A stretch of 64,000 nucleotides of DNA, from positions 3,380,001 through 3,444,000 of the forward strand of contig OZ034978.1 in NCBI GenBank assembly GCA_964030785.1, in the 5' to 3' direction. Shown here piece after piece: positions 23,568 through 36,093 of the stretch. Position 1 is the first letter of the stretch, and each line of letters opens with the position of its first letter. This stretch comes from Siderastrea siderea (lineage: Eukaryota > Cnidaria > Anthozoa > Scleractinia > Rhizangiidae). The translations under genes and the position numbers were made by a program. The notes under the pieces are model-generated. The model saw only the letters and a list, made by a program, of their open reading frames with translations. It was not told where the DNA came from and did no database searches.

Positions 23568-26500
23568 TCAGTCTTTTTCATAAGGATTTGGTAGCAGACA
23601 AATGTAACATCCAGATGACACATCCACTCTGAGAAATTTTCTCATAATGTTCACCACAGGGACAGCCAAGAGTCTAAAAGAGAGAACACAGAAAGTTATT
23701 AAATAAACATGTGAAGCTAACTGTTTAATGCTCTGATAATCAAACGGAAAATCCGGCACCCAATTAATGGCGTGCTTGCTATTAACACAAAATACATCGT
23801 CACTGCAAGTGGTGGTGATACATAAGAAAACATCTAATGCAAAAGAAGGTACCTGTTTGATGTCTTCACCCTTGTAATATGGTTAACTACTGTCCTGTCC
23901 CTGTACTTGGGCAGCTGCTCATCATCTCTCTCTAAAACGTCTACTACTGCAACGTACTCACAGGGCAGATCACAGCTGCAACATTTCTGGTGACTGCATA
24001 CTGCTCTCCGGCACTTTTCTTCAACTTTAGCATATGTGTGTATCGATCCATAATAGGTTGTATCGAGGTGTCGGAACTGGACAGTGTAGTCATTCCTTGC
24101 CACGACTCGTTTGTAGCTCTTGCTGTGGAACAGGACTCCACCTATCATGCAGCGCCGGAACACCCACAGTTTCCCATGATGTTTTGGCAGTGTTGCCAGC
24201 TGTTCTTTTGTGAGCACTGTTGAAGAACTCCATACCCGTTCCAAAGACCCAATCACATGTACAGTGTCTGTAATGCTCTCTTTTGATAATCTAAAACCAG
24301 GTTAAAATTATCATGGTAATAAATACTTGAAACTAATGGTAACTGAAATGCAATCTCAAAGACTAAATTACTACACAACTGCTACATTTTTGCAAGATGA
24401 AAAGTGAACTACATGGAAAAATTTAACATTCTATATGTACTCTCTTGGAATCCAATACACTGTTAATGTTTACCAGGCTCAATATAACCTATTACACATT
24501 GAACACTATACATGATTTTTCATAGTTTCATTCTCAGTTATGATCAATTCTAAAGAAACAAAGAAATTTCAATACCGAGTGTTGTAACGTTTGCTTGTCA
24601 GGTGTTCATAAAATTCCATGACTGCAGGGGAGGTGGTCGTGGATCGTGCGATTTCTGGTAATTTCTGGATTATTGACACTGCAGTGACAATCTGAAAACA
24701 ATGCATGATTGTATCAAACATCATTGAAATAATTTACTGCATGGATCAGCTATGCAGAATGAGGGCAACAAGAAATTAACAGTAACATATTTTTAGCAAA
24801 TATTCACAGTTCAATATATTCCTGTCATAGACAAAGGGCTTTAACTGTAGCAAATAAAAGGAAAAGGTTATGATGTCATGGATCACATGACTTGCCATGC
24901 GCTTTTGCAGTTGTTGTCAAACTGCCATTTAAATCCTATTTGAGTTGTTGAAGTTTGGCGAGCTAATTTCACCTCCGAATGCCACAGGAAAGAGTGCCAC
25001 GTTTCATTCAGAAACAAACCTGGCCATCCACATTCTTGCTGCCATGGAACAAATCCCTCAAATCACCATTGTAGTCTTCGAATGGGAAACAAGAGTTTGA
25101 CCACAAAGGTCCAAGGTCTCGCACAACTTCTGGAAGGTGCAAGAGCTGGTGGACATTGAAAGTCTGGAACTGCTTTCCTGGAAGAAGACAATGAGAAGGA
25201 GAAAATCAAGGCATAAATTTCACATTAAAGGGATTGGTCAGGAAATGATTATAGGATAGTAGGCTATTGCAAGTGCATAATTGCCTGTAATTTGAGGTTT
25301 GAAAGACTGAAAACTTTTGGTTTCTGAGAAAAAAATCTGTCAGTATTGCATTAAATGTGCAATTCTTACCATAAAATACAGGAGCTTGTGCAGTAAAAAG
25401 TTTCAAATATGTATGAGCTTCACATAGTTCTTCTTGTGAAATTGACTGTTTGAGTAGTCTGAATATTCCACCAGTCAGCAGCATCAGGAAGAAGAGATGA
25501 TCTGAGGGCAAGTATTTGCTCAAGAGTGGTGTTGCGTAGTACAGAAGAAATGCCCGCTTTTCAGATGCTGTTAAGGCAAAATAACACAGTTTTACACAAA
25601 GCAAAACTACCAGTAGTTATTGTTGTTTAATTTACACTGACCAGGTACATGTACTTTATTGAACAAAAACATGTTAAAGGATATGCCAAGTGCTGCGTGT
25701 CACAACACCACCTGCAGGCTTGTCCTTCCCAAACAAAGTACCTAAAAATGTCCTATTTCAAACCAAAATTAAACAGCAACATTATTTACCTTTCCATTCT
25801 TTGACATCTGCCAAACTCCTAGGAGTGCGGGTTATCTCACAAGTCGGCGTAATTGCAGTCAACTCCTTACTGATCTCCTCCACTTTGGAACCCAGATAAA
25901 AGCTTTGCTTGGAATTGGCCTTATCTAGCCACCGTGCAATAAGCTGATCTATTACACCCTCACATACACAATGCATGTAATCAACCACCGTTCCTCTCAC
26001 AACATCATACAGAGGGAGACCAAATCCCCAGGACAGACCAACAACACCTTCAACTGCAAACTAAACACATAAACAAATACAAAAGGAATCAGCATAGACA
26101 GCTGTAGTAATACATTCATTCAAATGGCTTATTGTTATCAACAAAACAGCACAGACTAAAGTTTCCTTGTAAATAACGTTTTTTACCAGCACTGTGCTTA
26201 TACATGGCATGCAGAAAATGGGGTTAGCTAACCATTGTTTCAGTCAATTTAGTGTACCTTTCTGTACAGAATTGCCATTGAGGAGTTGTAGTATGCTTAT
26301 ATGCAGGATGGAGGCATAACCAGAATAATGACACCTGTCCAGTGGGCCTTTACAGGGTGTGCTTTAAACTAAGATTTTACAAAATAGACTGAACACTTAT
26401 TAGGTTCCTGTGAAAGATGAAACTTACATTCTTTTTGCCTTGACTTCTTTGCTTTAATGCTTCAAGGGCTTGTTCTTTGACTTCATCATGCTTCCTTATA

Positions 26501-29224
26501 CCAGAATGTCCTGTTGTGGCAGCAAAGGCTTTATTAAATGGGTAGACATGGCACCTTCGTCTGCTGTTCTTTTTACCGGGACCAAGGTCAAGGTGTTCTC
26601 CAGTGTCTTTACAGCGTCCACAGCCACAATAACCATTGAATTGCTTGATCGCCTGCCACATGGAACGCGCTGGAGCATCAACTGACATGTCCAGGAACAT
26701 AGCTTTAACAATTGCAGAATTTGTCACCTGCACACCTGCAATACAGTGATTACACAAAATGTTTCCCATCTGCTCAGTTCCTAGCTAAAAAGGGCTATTT
26801 TGATGGCAAGATTCCATACACTGTCTACTTAATACATTAATTTTTGTAAAAGATACAATCAGAACACTCTTAATTAAAAACATAGTCACAATAAAATTAA
26901 TTGTTCTATACTACAGTGCTAATCATTTTGTTACCTTTGTGATAAAGTTCACGAATGGTAAGGGAAAAGGGACGAAGAAACGTTGGGAAATGTGGTTTTC
27001 CCTTTCCAAACCACAAGCCAGCAAATATGCGATTACTCCGTCTGAATCTGTAAAAATAAAAATGGTAAAAATATTTTTACAATGTACAGTAGCTGTTGTT
27101 TGCCTGAGGTAAATGTGGTGTTATGTATGTGTTCTTCATAATGGACACCCTACCATGTTCTTCATAATGGACACCCTACCATAACAGACAATGTTAATAT
27201 TACAGACAGAAGGTTATGTTTTGCTGAAAAATATTTGGCTATAAAATTGGTTTCATTCTCTTCTAGTAGCCTGGAGTAAGCATTTTTCTGTAAGGCTAGT
27301 GGATTCTATCTTTTGATTGTCCAGTGGGAATCAAAGCAACTTTTTTTTGGGGGGGGGGGGGGGGCATTTCAGTAGATGCGAAAGAAAGACCTTCAGGCTA
27401 CTTGTATATACAGTCTGTAAGCTGAAATTTGATTTTGTTTGAGCCTTGTAAAATACATTTTTCGCAATCATGACAAAATTGTTGGGAAAAACAAGTAAAC
27501 ACACCTTTCTAGAGGTGGGATCTCATTGATTGTGAGGTAAACTGGCCAAACGCCATAGCCATTTGACCTTATCAGTGCAACTCCATCTGTGTTGCCTAAG
27601 AAGGATATGTTATGTGGATCAGACAAGAATCCACCAGGGCAGGCATGCTTCTTATACAATTCTCCATCATATACATCTTCAATTGCATCAAGGTCTATCT
27701 TGGTTCGTCTAAAACGGTACTGGAGTTTCTCAATCACTCCTGGACCTATTGAAATGGTAAAGTGTAAATAAATGTTATCTGTCAATAACTTCAACTTAAC
27801 AGGGATGTATGTTGGTGCCCCAAAATGTACATACAATCTAGTTATAGCTCATAAGTAAGGAAATTGATTTATGAGTAAAAACAATAAAAACAATGGTAAG
27901 CCAGGACTCCAAACAGTCTCATTTCAAATTCTGATTTGGAAAGTTTCATTCACTTTCTTATAGATTTATCGTTAGCCTCCAAGACAACATTTCATCATTG
28001 CATGTTATTTTCTCTTTACTTGTTATTACTATTTGAAAATTACTCGATAAATTGCAAAAGATACATTTATAATAAAACTTAGGATTCTAGGCTGTCATGA
28101 GTCAATTGATTTTACCTGATAAAATTGTCTTTAGTTGTTCCATAATAGGTATTTCAATGAAGTAGGATGAACAGTTAAGTGGGGTTCCACAGACTGCACA
28201 ATTATCTCCACTCTTGGGCTGTGCTGTACCAATGTAAACTTTACATATCATATTTGGGCAGTAGAAGTGTTTTAAAATTGGATGCTTTAGAGCATGGAAA
28301 AATAGATGAAATTCCTTAAGTTCAGTGATACAATTGTTAGGTTTCGGGCAATGGAAATGAATAAGCTCCAACAAATCTTCAAGTGCAATTCCAGAAAGCT
28401 TGTGGCGCACAGCAAAGGCCATAAGTAACAGGGAACTCTCTCCGACACTAATTGGTGAGTCCTGATAGAGAGGCAGGTCATCTATGACTGTTTCCTCTTG
28501 GCTTGCAACAGAAGCTTCTCTAAAATATTCAATGTCTGGAATCTCATCGTTGAAGGTCAAATCATCCAACAAAGGGCCTCCATGAAAATTAGTCATTCCA
28601 GGATCTTTCTCGCTCTGAAGTTTGTCAAAACAATCGCCATCTAATTCGCCTTCACAAATGATGTTCTGCCATAAATCAGGGCTTAAACTTCCATCGTTTA
28701 GATCGCAAACTTGAGCAAATCCTACTGTTGTTTTAGCCATCTCAGGCTCATCTTTTTCTATTTCAAAGATAAGATAAGTAATTATTAGAAATTAATGTCT
28801 GATAGAAAACTGTACTGATTTGCTGGATGGTTTAGAGTTCAAAAGGGCAATAAAAGTACTCACCTTCGCGATCGACTGGTTCATCAGTCATTTCGAATTC
28901 ATGACCAATCTTCTGCATGCAGGATGCATCATGGCCACCAACTGTAGTTTGCGAACCATCGTTGAAAGATGATTGAGTTTTGTTCATTTCATTAGACAGA
29001 CATTCGTCTAAAAGTTTTTGCTTCTTAAATGGTGAAGTGTTGTTTCCCAAGTCTACTAGGGATGAGTCTACGAACACCTCGGATGAAAACTCCCCACGAA
29101 TGTCAACAACTTCGTCTTCACGTGCGGGGCTACTGGAATCAATTTTACGTCGCCATCTTGTTGTTTTGGGCACTTCTACTGTTGAATCGTACAGCCAACG
29201 TCTACTCCATCTTGGGATGGACAT
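23568..29224 (-). CDS. EnSpm/CACTA-type transposase, 11 exons
   Basis: DNA transposase for the surrounding element. Exons, all with GT-AG borders and phases that join: 29224-28864, 28757-28116, 27745-27505, 27047-26935, 26735-26428, 26060-25790, 25567-25370, 25177-25020, 24691-24576, 24290-23853, 23673-23568. The CDS is 2952 nt, 983 aa. A zinc-binding-like cluster CX4CX14CX2C lies at C287, C292, C307, C310. Typical CACTA motifs follow: NTDGVALI (D388) with GVWPVYLTINEIPP, VDAPARSMW (D472) with FNGYCGCGRC, VVDYMHCVCEGV (D582, H585, E589), RTPRSLADVKEWK, and LGPLWSNSCFPFEDYNG (about 735-750). The Met at 29224 is the first in an open N-terminal exon. The exon chain is my reconstruction from splice signals, not from transcripts. 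Confidence 0.88.
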
Positions 29225-29782
29225 TTTACTTTAACTTTTGGGACTTGTGGACTACGATGTGCACTACACTTCAGTCAATTTGAACGCCACATCGGCCGCC
29301 ATCTTTTGTTTCACAAGTGCCTGGTTACAAATGCAAACTTTGCTTGGTTACCAAGCACTAAGCAGCTACTTTGGCGGCTTTCGCAAAATGACAGTGCGGT
29401 AAAAATCAAACAAGATTTCTTAGTTGTGATATTTTGCTGTCCAATGGAAATCGTGCCTCCTCAAATGAAAATACAATGCGATCGATGTGTGATATTTCAC
29501 AGCGTCTCTTCGAGTTTAAGCGTCGCTTCACTATCTTGCTTGTTTGCGGTGGAAACTTCACTATATCTTCTTTTAAAGCACGTTTTCATTCATTCATTCA
29601 TCTTTGACACTTTTAAAAGGTAAGAAAGTGAATTTTGCTTATTATAAGCTTAAGCTTAGTTAAGATTTATTTGAAGATTGTTTTGAAACTTCAACCCGAA
29701 GAAAAACGTGAAACTACAATAGGGTTTCATGTGCGTTTGAACCAAAGGATCCTCGATTTGACAGACTCTTCCTCTTATTTAG
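29225..29782. promoter_or_regulatory. Probable shared promoter region of the two CACTA-like genes
   Basis: About 560 bases separate the divergent start codons (29224 on -, 29783 on +). No TATA box was fixed. The layout implies a bidirectional promoter or two back-to-back ones. Short open frames here are not supported as genes. Confidence 0.5.
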
Positions 29783-32700
29783 ATGTATGCATTGATTTCT
29801 TGGAGTGCAAAGAATGGTGTAGCGCTAGGAAGAGAAGAACTTGAAGTGAGATCAACTTCAAATCTAACAATTATGAATGGAGGGAAGATGGAACCGGGAG
29901 CAACTGTTAACATGCTGTACAGAAAGGAGATCTGGGGAGGGACGATTCAATCGCTCCATGGTACGTAGTGTATAAAGCATGCATGTCCTTGATTTGAAGT
30001 CTAGCTATACTGCTCGCTACTTGGCTATTATAAGCTTAATTATTAAGCGTGAAATGTTCGGTGCACATAAATTTCACGTGTATCACGTGTATTTACACCA
30101 AGGACATAACGCTAACTTTATGCTATATCTATCCAAAATTTATTCCTTTAGAGAGGAGCTATTTTCTTACATTTGTAATAAAATTCACAGTCTTATGCCA
30201 AAACTCAAAACATAAGCTCTATTGTGATCTTGTTTAATTTTAAAGTTGCTGCAATGTGCTTTGCTACATTGTACAGGTGTATGATGGCTCTTTTACGTGA
30301 AGTAAGTCTTGCACCTTGGTCCTGCCAGTCTTGCACCTTGCAATTGGTCCCATCTTGAGGGAAACAAGACATTTCTGTTAACTTCTTAATTTTAGAATAC
30401 CGGTAATGTTTCTGTCTCTCTTTAGATACAAAGAAGGATGCAGATGACCAGCTGGAAAACGAGGTTACAGGCCATGGTACCAATGCCAGTGATGTTGATG
30501 AGGTTCCTGAGACTACAGGGGCTCATGATTCAGGCAAAAAACCACAAAGGAAAAGGAAGAGGAAGAGTTATGGGAAAGACTTTGAAGAAAATGACAATAG
30601 TGAAGACAGTGACAACAGTGAAGAAAACCATGGTATGTAATGCTGAACTTTACTTCATATCACAAATTCACAGCAGTTTGAAAAGTTTTGATTGCAAGTG
30701 ATTGTATGATTACCCTGGGTGCCAGAGGCCTTTTTTTTTTGCACAGTTTCCAGTTGAGGCTGCAGTGTAGTTCTCTAAAGAACCTCTAGTGCCCACTATA
30801 TCACATGATTGACTTGCTGTCAAGCATGTTTTAGTCATAGAGTTATGACACCAGGGTCAAGGGAGTAGGGGGAGGAAAGGGGGCCCTTGTACTAAAGAAG
30901 TTCACTATATAATTTGCAGGCAAAGTCTTATCTTCTTTTTGTATCTGACTACAGGATCAGCTTGTTCCCCAGTGCTTAAAGAAACAAATGGTTCAGGTAA
31001 GAAGTCATTATGGAGTTAAGAATTATAATGAGAGGAGTGAAGATTCTAAAGTTTACATGTACAGACAAATTAATGTTAAAGAACCAGTAGATACTTCAAA
31101 AGTGGACTTGTGTGTCTTGTACATATATATATAGCAAAAATTTGCATTACTTTCTTGGTAAAAATCTTTTGAAAGTGCCAATTTCTGAAGTGAAAGCTGC
31201 ACGTCCCTGAGCATTAATACAATCTGGTATTCTCCCTTTTCTTATTTTCCTCTGGCATTTAAAGTTATATTTTGAATAAAACATGATGAAATACTTCAGT
31301 CTTTTTCTTTTTTGAAATTCCCTTAATACAGCAAAGAAAACCAAGAAAGTTTCCAACAACTCTGGAGGAAAAGAAAATAACAAAAAAAAGAAAGCGTCTA
31401 AAACAGAGAAAGAAAGTCGTTTGAGCATTTCTTCTCAACATGACGAGCTGGTGATAACACAGATTTTAGGAGATTGTTCAACAACAGAGCCACCAACTTC
31501 AAAGACAGTTTCACTGCATCCCCACTTTGGAGGCAAACAGCCCAAACAGCATAAGCCTCCAAAGTGTATTAGTGTGGTGTGTAAAGAGGAGAAAGAATCA
31601 TTGGAGGAACAGTTGATGGACATCCAGAAAGAGCTAGATGACACCCACAAAGAGTTGGAAAAGGCACAAGAAGAACTGAGTGAGTGTAACCTATAAAAAA
31701 TGACTTTTACTAATAATTCTGGCATTGGGTTAGACATAACTAAGAGAAGGTCTGTGTTGCTATGGTGAAATTCGAGAAAGATGTGGCTGGGGCTAGCATC
31801 TCTTTTTGTTATAACATTGTAAGTAGTTCTTGTTTTTCTTTTTCTTACAGGGACACTGAAAGCCTTGCAGTCCCAGCCCAGCACCACAGCCATTGATTCT
31901 GTAAAATATGGCAAGCTCCCACGGTCAGTGGGTATGGCCAAAAATGTAAGTTTTGTGTGTCATTTAACCTCACAGAAGTAACCAAAAATCAAAGCTAAGG
32001 ATTGCTGGCAAAAGCATAAACTGGTAACTAGTATATATGTGTGGCAACATATAACCTACCCTTCGGGCTCATTTTAAAATACGTTCAGGTAAAAGTAAAC
32101 CTAAAAGACCAAATATAGAGCTTGAAATTTTTAACAACCATTATTTTGATAATGTAGAAACAAATAGATTTTTAAACAAAAAGTTGTTTTCTGGGCCAGC
32201 CTAATACATTATGTGGGATTGAATTATAAAACCATAAATCCTAAGTTTACTTTTTTGTAAATTACAGTGGGAGGAGATTTCAAATGGTGTCTGGTGCTGC
32301 CCAATCAAGGTAAAGGCAGCCGTAAAAAACTCTTCCAGCAGAACAGCACTGGCGCTGGCACTTCTTGGGTTGTTTTACCCGAAAGAGGAGCTGAAAGGAA
32401 GAAGGCTTCATGAACTTGACCAAGATGTGATAGAGGCAATAACTGGTATGTAAGCTTTGAAAAAAATGTAAACACACTACTCTACATTCACTTTCCCTCA
32501 ATTTGGAATATGATTGCAGTATAACCGCTAAAAATCTCTGAATGTGGATAACTTTGAAGGAAATATGAAAAGTACACCCAGTCTCCTGTAAGTGGCCAGC
32601 CCAAATGAAAAGTGAAGATATTGGTTATGGGCAGTTGGTCATTTCGGAGAAGTTCACCAGACACACAAACCTGTTGTAATTATTTAGAAGATCAAATGCA

Positions 32701-33235
32701 AAACAAAGCTGCATTTGTTTATATAATTTGCATGCACCAGTAAATTTGAACTCTTATTTAATAACTTGTCTGAAGCTTTAAATAATTCTATCCTTGTTAT
32801 CCTAAATTTCAGATTTTTCTCTGGTTGCCAAGCTGACTAAGGAACCAACAGTTAAAAAATTAAAAGAAGGCGAGGAACCAAAGCCACCTTCACCTGTGTC
32901 GCGAAGCACAATCAAGCAAGCAATGCGGGTGAAGTGCAATAGCGTGATTTGCGTGAAACGTAAAAAGGTATGAGAAAAATGACCTTATATCATTAAATTA
33001 AAATTAATTCAAAAACATGTTCTGATTATCTTATCCTGGGTGCTTCTCAAAGAAAAAAAAATCATTTTTAGTCTTTGAGTGCTCTTTTGTTTTGGAGTTA
33101 AGATCATGTTGTTCATTTCATAGCAAAAAGTACACTCGGAGTTATATTAGCATCAATATGAACACATCAATATTAATAATATATATTTTACTGTTTTCTT
33201 TGAAGGGAGAGAGGAAAGCCAAAGAGAGCCTCTGA
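29783..33235 (+). CDS. BEN-domain-like accessory protein of the CACTA-like element, 8 exons
   Basis: Exons with GT-AG borders that join in frame: 29783-29960, 30426-30632, 30955-30996, 31332-31679, 31851-31945, 32268-32445, 32813-32967, 33206-33235 (TGA). The CDS is 1233 nt, 410 aa. Residues 1-60 look like a small Tudor-like barrel start (MYALISW, LYRKEIWGGTI). Then come acidic and Lys-rich linkers (PQRKRKRKSYG) and a heptad-like helix (about 228-258, EEKESLEEQL...). Residues about 290-385 (RTALALALLGLFYPKEELKG, LDQDVIEAI) resemble a BEN domain, a DNA-binding helical fold; this call is from memory of the family pattern. Its position suggests an accessory DNA-binding role like plant TnpA, which is inference. 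Confidence 0.75.
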
Positions 33236-33429
33236 AAATTGAAAATTCTGCTGTAACTGTAATTTGCATTAGGTGTTGTTGCTTTACATATATATATGTA
33301 CTTTTTTACTTCATATATGGATTATTTCAAGTATTGAACACTGTAAGAGGAAACGTTTATTATTAAAAACATTTTAAAATAATCTGTTGTTCTTGTTTTG
33401 ATAAGTAAACTGGTTAATCCTGTTTGGAA

Positions 33430-34140
33430 GGGTCAGTCAACACCATGTTTCTGCTATGTAAATTCTATGCAATGGGATGTACTATCAATATTTTAAAGCT
33501 ATTTAAATGCTATTTATACCATATATTTTTTCTATTCCACTGCTATGTAAAATCTATCTAAACCCTATTTAAAAACTATTTTTGTCACATGCTTTCTCTA
33601 TTTGAAAGCTGTTGATTATCTATCTCATTCCTATTTAAAGGCTATTTATATTGTATGTTATCACTATGTCAATGCTATCCAATCACTGCAAAGCTGCATT
33701 TCAGCTTTGCAAAGCTTTATCTAAAAGCTATGTTAAAACTATTTCAAACATATGCAGATACTATTTATATTGTATGTTATCACTATGTCAATGCTATCCA
33801 GTCACTGCAAAGCTGCATTTCAGCTTTGCAAAGCTTTATCTAAAAGCTATGTTAAAACTATTTCAAACATATGCAGATACTATTTAAAAGCTATGTCATT
33901 TCTTTGACATTGATCTCTTTACAACTACATGTACATAGTTTTGAAATAGACTATGTGAAGGTTCCATTTGACTAGCAAAAACATAGCATTTCTTATCAAA
34001 AAAAATAGAAGGGGCATATAAATTACACAGAGTTTAAATAATACCATTGTATGGCACTGAGCATAGTTTTTAAATACTTATGACATACCCTTTGCATAGC
34101 ACCATGACATAGCATTTACATAGGTTGTACATAGTGTCTG
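33430..34140. repeat. Right subterminal CTATGT/ACATAG repeat region
   Basis: Mirrors the left region: many CTATTTA, CTATGT and ACATAG copies. A 119-base unit is tandemly doubled at 33642-33760 and 33761-33879. Confidence 0.8.
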
Positions 34141-34152
34141 ATTCTACAAGGG

Positions 34153-34218
34153 AGATAATGAGGACGAATTAGAAGACAGAGCAATAGATTTAATAAAAGA
34201 CACAGGACTGGATCAGTA
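34153..34218 (+). pseudogene. hAT transposase C-terminal fragment, part 2
   Basis: After one AG is discounted, the frame resumes as DNEDELEDRAIDLIKDTGLDQ-type acidic tail and ends TAG at 34216-34218. It joins exactly to the 22251 part, which fixes the borders of the CACTA-like element. Confidence 0.75.
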
Positions 34219-35085
34219 GGCTCCCGAACATTGTATATATTTTTGGCGTTGATATGTTTTTGTTTCACTTAAAACCACAACAAAGTGCTTTCATTTCCTT
34301 AATTGCACAACGTTGATGTAATTCCAGTAATTCCAAATGGCCAAATAGTCATCCATAAAAGTTGTGATTCATATCGTCTCTAAAAACGCTGAAACGGAAC
34401 AAATCATTCATCACTTCCGGCACGCCCCTGATAAATACTCGGTTACCAAGCTTTTTGGAGTTATTGGATTCACGGGCATTACTTCGCAAGGCAATGTTTT
34501 CCTCAGGCAGTATAGACTTGAAATTGACAACGAGTAGCAAAATTAGGTTGCCATTCAAGTATTCCAAATGAAAAAAGAGAGTTGCCTGTTGGTATCATTT
34601 CCCCGACCCCTTTTAATAAGATATAGTACTGAAACATTTCAAGATTCAAGCTTATTCATTCTAAGCTTACTTTGTAGCAAATCAGTGGATATGGATTCTA
34701 CTTGTAAGAGTTTCTTGTTGTATATTCACATCAGTTAGCTTGTATTATTATGAGGATCAACTAGATCGCAGGCTTCAATTTCATCAACTTCATAGCTTTA
34801 GTAGGTATTAAAATTTAACGGTATAGAAGACATAGAACTGAAGCGATAGATGCTTGCACAAATGTAATATTGATTTTGCCGAACGTTGTGGCTGTACCAT
34901 GCATTCCACTTTTCCTGCAATGAGTTCGAGGCTCCATGTACAATAAAGGCTTAGAAAGTGTACTTGTTTGATATGTAAACATCATGCTGCAGGGGGAGGG
35001 GGGGAATTTTGTAGAGATATGGCGTAATGGAGATTTGTCCGGCCAAAAATGGGTGGTGTCCGAGCAAAAATAGGTTTGACCGGAC
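34219..35085. other. Right non-coding part of the hAT element
   Basis: No gene recognised. CCGG-rich subterminal motifs (GTCCGG, CCGGACAA) cluster at about 35035-35095 next to the right end. Confidence 0.6.
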
Positions 35086-35125
35086 AACTTGACCGGCGCC
35101 AGCCAGGAAATTATTTCAAGCCCTG

Positions 35126-35533
35126 GATGAACGGTAAATTTTTCGCTTCTTTTGTAAAAGAGCATTTTCCTGCGTGTTTTGCGAGAGCGGGTTCTAACAG
35201 ACGGCGTTTGTTCGTAATGGATAACGATCCCTCTCAAGTTTCTAAAGCGGCACAGTTAGCTTTAAAGGAAATTGGTGCCGAGTTGCACCACATCCCTCCT
35301 AGAAGTCCATGCATTAATCCTATAGAGAGTATATTTCACATTGTGAAAAAGATGTTAGAAGATGAGGCCTGATACGCCTACAAATTGTATGTGAGTCCTT
35401 TAATGATTTCAAGAGCCGAGTGATCCGCTGTTTTGATTCTGTTGACCCTGAACTTATAGATCGCACAATTAAAAGTATGCCTAAGCGAATAGAACAAATT
35501 ATAGCAGCAAAAGGTGGAAGAATTAAGTTCTAA
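35126..35533 (+). pseudogene. Tc1-like transposase, C-terminal part
   Basis: Resumes the Tc1-like gene after the second GATGA. LFVMDNDPSQV gives the second Asp, and PRSPCINPIESIFH the Glu, with 34 residues between them (DD34E spacing). A one-base slip near 35370 stops the frame at GCC TGA. The shifted frame continues with LQIVCESFNDFKSR and ends at 35533 after GGRIKF. With the slip in the N-terminal part there are two frameshifts, so the gene was dead apart from the insertion, or died after it. Confidence 0.85.
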
Positions 35534-36093
35534 TTGTGAATACATGTAAATCAAAGTGAAATCGGCCTATAATGGGAAATAAAGTTCATTTGAACCAGTC
35601 TAATCAGTTGCGTAATCTCTGAAGGTGAGCCGATGGTATGGCGCTCCGCTGTAACGCTAGACAGTTCTCCATTGGTAAAACATTTCTTTCCGTAGTTTAC
35701 AATAGATGTTACTAAATTTATATCACCTTAAAAGAAAACAACAAAAGTTGAAAAAGATACCTATTTGTGGGTTTTTCAACAGTGCTCCGTTGAAACGTTA
35801 ATAAAACAGCTATCATTATAAATTCTATAATAAGCATTTGATAGAGCACTGTTTATTTTCTAGTTTAATTACTTGTTTGTCTCAATCTTTGATCAGTGGT
35901 TACCTTAAAGTCACTTTGCCATTGCTTTTAAATTGTTTAGAGAATACAAAACTTATTTTTAATCCTATAAAAAGAAGATTTCTGATGGAGCACTGTGAAA
36001 TAGATGCCACACCGAGTGCGTGATTCAACTCCAATCTGTTACTTGTGATAAGGCTACAGTGGATCGGGAATGTTTACATTGAGCAATAATGAG
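35534..36093. other. DNA between Tc1-like and Rep-like genes
   Basis: GAGCACTGT-type motifs recur at about 35780-35790, 35842-35850 and 35986-35994 and may be element-end remnants, but no inverted pair could be set. No gene is seen. Confidence 0.4.

Larger units (their letters stand above)
22252..34152. mobile_element. CACTA/EnSpm-like transposon with two divergent genes
   Basis: An 11.9-kb element. The ends match as inverted repeats: CCCTTGTAGAA at 22252 and its reverse complement ending at 34152, then one mismatch and CAGACA. Flanking AG on both sides (22250-22251 and 34153-34154) is a 2-bp target duplication. Both subterminal regions (about 22270-22870 and 33430-34140) are dense in ACATAG/CTATGT motifs, as in CACTA elements. 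It encodes an EnSpm-type transposase (-) and a BEN-domain-like protein (+), divergent from about 29.2-29.8 kb. The CCC terminus departs from the classic CACTA end. Both genes keep full frames across all splice sites, so it may be recent. Confidence 0.88.
21606..35125. mobile_element. hAT transposon (5-bp TSD), itself carrying a nested element
   Basis: The ends are CAGGGCTTGAAATAA at 21606 and its exact reverse complement ending at 35125. Further inside are matched CCGGTCAA and TGTCCGG motifs. The 5-base duplication GATGA lies at 21601-21605 and 35126-35130. CAGGG ends fit hAT, and 5-bp duplications are known for the hAT5 group in repeat classification. Without the inner element (22252-34152) it is only about 1.6 kb and keeps just the transposase C terminus, so it is internally deleted. 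It lies inside the Tc1-like transposase gene; removal with one GATGA restores that frame. Confidence 0.9.

Noticed and set aside
35049..35125. Extension of the Tc1 C-terminal frame upstream into 35049
   Set aside because: These codons lie in the hAT terminal repeat; the true gene resumes at the target duplication.
20640..35700. Terminal repeats and TA duplication of the Tc1-like element
   Set aside because: Looked for on both sides, but no inverted pair could be supported.
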